Source: Microglena sp. YARC
Taxonomy: Eukaryota; Chlorophyta; Chlorophyceae; Chlamydomonadales; Chlamydomonadaceae
Direction of reading: 5' to 3'
Length of the DNA stretch: 64,000 bases
NCBI GenBank assembly: GCA_022414725.1
Contig: CM039464.1
Location: forward strand, 50,298,045 to 50,362,044
The translations under genes and the position numbers were made by a program. The notes below the pieces were generated by a model, which was not told the DNA's origin, did no database searches, and was given only the letters and a program-made list of their open reading frames with translations. Positions 62,101 to 64,000 of this stretch are shown here, one piece after another. Numbering within the stretch: position 1 is the stretch's first letter; every line of letters begins with the position of its first letter.

Positions 62101-63863
62101 CGGACAGGGCATCACTGCCGACATCAACCGCGCCGAACTCGTGGCAATCCATCAAGCACTCATACACTCCGAAATAGATGAAGAACTCACCATCTACTCC
62201 GACAGCTTATGCTCCTTGCAGCTTATCAACCTGCACATTTACCATCCCAGCAGGACCCGGGAAAACAAACACCGCGACCTCCTGCAAGACATCGCCATCC
62301 ACATTATCAACAGACACAACGCTGTTGCTACCACACGCCTGCTTAAGGTCCGATCTCACTCAGGAATCGTAGGGAATGACAAGGCAGACACGCTCGCGAA
62401 AGAAGCGATGACAGGATACAATGTAATTGGACCAGTGAAAACAGGGGAACATGCGCACCTCAACATGCATTGGCCGTCTGTCCAGCCCCCCAAATCTATT
62501 AATGGGGACCAGCCCCCCCGGCACCCGGCCAACAATCTCACCAAGAGTATCAAGGCTAACCTCCTCACCCCCCTGCACACCGGGCATGCCAACACCACGG
62601 GCATATACTCCTCCATGTGGGAGCAAGCCAGCCCCTTCCTCCTCCCACAGGCTAGTATTCGTTTCTGGCAATCCACCGACATCAAATGGTGGCAAAAAAT
62701 ACAAATCCACAAGGCTAGGTGGGGACGCTTAGGGACTAGGAAACTGGCGTACAGATACAAACGCCCCTATGGTACCAGCACTAGCCCCCCCTCTGATGAT
62801 AACTGCCCTCTTTGTCGTAAAGCACAGGACGGAGCTGGCCATATTCTTGCTGGGTGCAGCCACCTTGTCTTCAAAGGAATGTATATTAACAGACATAATA
62901 AGGCGGTCCAACTCATCCAAAAGGCAGTAGCCAAAGGAGCTCTGGGGGCTCTCCCCATGTCCATGGATGCAGGCACTTGTGAAGCGACCTCCGACATTCC
63001 CACGAGACCCCCAACCACCCTCAAACCCCCTGATCTTCCCCAAGCCACATGGGATGAATACAGGCCTGACCTCCTCCTCATTGACGACGAATCCAAATCT
63101 AGAAAAGCTTACCTAGTTGAACTGGGCTACTGCTCAGACACTAACCACCAAATCAAATTCCAGGAAAAGAGCGTTCAGCATAAGGAGCTCCAACGTATCC
63201 TTCAACAACAAGGATTCCTTGTCCACTACCTAGTCTTCACCATAGGTACCACTGGTACCATACCAATCACAACTATTACCAATCTCTCCACCTTGGGGAT
63301 CAGTCGCGAACACATAGACAAACTCATCTCTAAGCTGCACAGAGAATCTATCGTCTCCTGTACCAGCATTCTTGCCACACGTCGCATGAAGGAGTTCCTC
63401 CCGCCTGGAGGGTGACACTTACTATGCCTGCCATGGTGACTTTCCCCAGCTGCGGCGTACGGGAGGGTCCCCTTTACACCACGCCCCTCCAGGCGTTATC
63501 TTTTTTTTTGCGTATGCCAACTATAGCTTTTCTTTTCCGCTACGAGCAGCAGCTTCTAGGTAGCTCCCTGAGCTAACCACTGCGCTAAGCCCCTATATCT
63601 CAAAAGTATTCGACATAAGCTTTTCCAGCTTTCAGATGCACTGTGTTGCTATCGGTTTGGCTGGGTAGCAAGCTAGAGGAGCTGCTGCTGGTAGCTGAAA
63701 ATAAAATCTCTGTTACAGTCCACATGTGCCCATCACATTTACTCACCTTGTTGAGCTGAGTCAGGTAGAGGACGACCAAATTATGGCGTGGCACAGTCAG
63801 CTCAACATCAAACTCAAGCCTCCATCCAGGTTTGAATGCAGGTGGCATTTTGATTTGTGGTGG
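59108..63863 (-). CDS. 3' part of a host gene, two exons separated by a LINE-bearing intron
   Basis: Exon 63863-63747 (39 codons, PPQIKMPPAFKPGWRLEF..., acceptor CAG before it, donor GTGAGT after) and final exon 59299-59108 (63 codons plus TAA, acceptor CTTCTCAG) are both phase 0 at their shared junction. The first has a beta-type segment (DVELTVPRHNLVVLYL). The last has a coiled coil (DLTYRVAELEKELAEW) and ends IKYLGFSGIP...SKN. The two exons may not be adjacent in the mRNA, but no convincing exon lies between them. The gene continues beyond 64000. I do not recognise the family. Confidence 0.55.
59300..59725. repeat. Intron with polypurine minisatellite
   Basis: About 59400-59575 consists of GGGGGAGAAGGGTAAGG-type units on the + strand. 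Open frames rich in Pro/Ser/Leu on the minus strand come from this tract and are not genes. 59715-59725 is the left target duplication of the LINE. Confidence 0.65.
59726..61926 (+). pseudogene. LINE protein, RT C-terminal region and linker, frameshifted
   Basis: Successive open segments in different frames (59726-60156, 60044-61153, 61153-61473, 61474-61926) together read as one degraded polypeptide. It starts at WTLAKKCCDLHPSFPT and LGQAGLGIPSLMVDYAQI, the usual post-RT region. One frame change falls in a C homopolymer near 61101-61117, and a TAG at 61471-61473 interrupts an otherwise continuous frame (NPE then AHKAVRWALGSA). No active-site motif of RT remains. Confidence 0.65.
61949..63415 (+). 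pseudogene. LINE RNase H, zinc finger and PD-(D/E)XK-like endonuclease segment
   Basis: 488 open codons, with the start set by the frame rather than a true initiation codon. Type I RNase H is complete: YTDGSA (about residue 18), NRAELVAIHQAL, YSDSLCSLQL and VGNDKADTLAKEA supply the D-E-D-D residues. A Cys-x2-Cys-x8-His-x4-Cys finger (CPLCRKAQDGAGHILAGC) lies near residue 285. A RPDLLLID segment followed by YLVELGYC fits the core of a restriction-like endonuclease. The frame ends at TGA 63413-63415. The domain is intact but detached from a start codon and RT, so it is non-functional here. Confidence 0.7.
63453..63500 (+). repeat. LINE 3' tail shared with the SINE
   Basis: GCGTAC, then CCCTTTACACCACGCCCC and CCAGGCGTTATC match the 3' end of the SINE copies (for example 15084-15135 and the inverse of 18131-18180), with a few differences. 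Confidence 0.75.
63521..63746 (-). other. Intron sequence downstream of the 63863-63747 exon
   Basis: No exon or repeat could be supported. The donor site GTGAGT is at 63746-63741. Confidence 0.5.
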
Positions 63864-64000
63864 CTGCACGGGTGGTGGGTGTGGTATAATGACATATCTC
63901 TTGAAAAGGGTGATAGTGGTTCAGTCTAGTTTGGTGTGGTGCGGTAGGTTTAGTGGTGTGCCTTGGAGAAGTTATATATGGTTTGGTGTGGTTTGATACG

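Larger units (their letters stand above)
59726..63509 (+). mobile_element. 5'-truncated LINE with RNase H and C-terminal endonuclease-like domain (Dualen/RandI-like)
   Basis: It is flanked by GCGTATGCCAA (59715-59725 and 63510-63520), an 11-bp target duplication. The element begins inside the RT thumb region and ends with CACCACGCCCCTCCAGGCG TTATC and a T run. The order RT, RNase H, Cys/His finger and restriction-like endonuclease motif recalls the Dualen/RandI clade described from Chlamydomonas. The upstream RT and any N-terminal APE domain are missing, so the clade call is tentative. Confidence 0.8.

Noticed and set aside
1..64000. CRISPR arrays, rRNA genes, bacterial operons
   Set aside because: No spaced palindromic repeats, no rRNA-like blocks and no prokaryotic gene organisation. 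The window is eukaryotic.

Overview
The window is eukaryotic nuclear DNA. Its host genes are split into exons with GT-AG junctions and matching phases, it is rich in microsatellites, and it carries copia LTR retrotransposons, two LINEs and a tRNA-derived SINE. It also holds an integrated DNA virus of the polinton-like virus (PLV)/virophage type. An algal or other protist host is likely, and a green alga is favoured by the Dualen/RandI-like LINE. No marker in the window settles the lineage.

Layout: (1) 1-7567, the 3' half of an eIF2-alpha-type protein kinase gene (+), four exons with repeat-filled introns. (2) 7583-9400, degenerate tandem and dispersed repeats. (3) 9500-14361, a five-exon gene (-) for a probable secreted or membrane-anchored protein of unknown function. 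(4) 14936-15135, a SINE whose 3' end was the target of the viral insertion. (5) 15136-42098, provirus copy A. It is broken by a 5'-truncated LINE, an AT-rich insertion, and a 14 kb nest of two copia elements, one inside the other. (6) 42099-56427, a tandem repeat of the same block: exons 1-2 of gene 3, the SINE and provirus copy B. Copy B has both terminal inverted repeats and a 6-bp target duplication, and is interrupted only by a solo LTR. (7) 56449-59107, host repeats without a recognisable gene. (8) 59108-63863, two exons of another host gene (-) whose intron contains a 5'-truncated LINE.

The provirus (10.8 kb in copy B) encodes a fibre/adhesin-like protein, a double-jelly-roll-type major capsid protein, a second capsid (penton-type) candidate, an FtsK/A32-like packaging ATPase, an amphipathic pVI-like small protein and several small structural candidates. 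I find no DNA polymerase, primase-helicase, integrase or protease, and there is little space for them. It therefore looks like a morphogenesis-only, non-autonomous or decayed PLV.

Order of events: SINE insertion (TSD TTACCTGACTC); PLV insertion into the SINE tail (TSD GGCGTT); early nonsense or frameshift changes now shared by both copies (ATPase, the 169-aa gene, the MCP start); tandem duplication with part of the neighbouring host gene; then copy-specific damage. In copy A this is the LINE fragment, the AT-rich insertion and the copia nest (TSD AATTC, then GGAGG). In copy B it is a solo LTR (TSD GTAAA) and several single-base frameshifts. Both full-length copia elements have LTR pairs that look identical, so they are the youngest layer. 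An assembly artefact (two haplotypes joined in tandem) should be excluded before the duplication is treated as biological.
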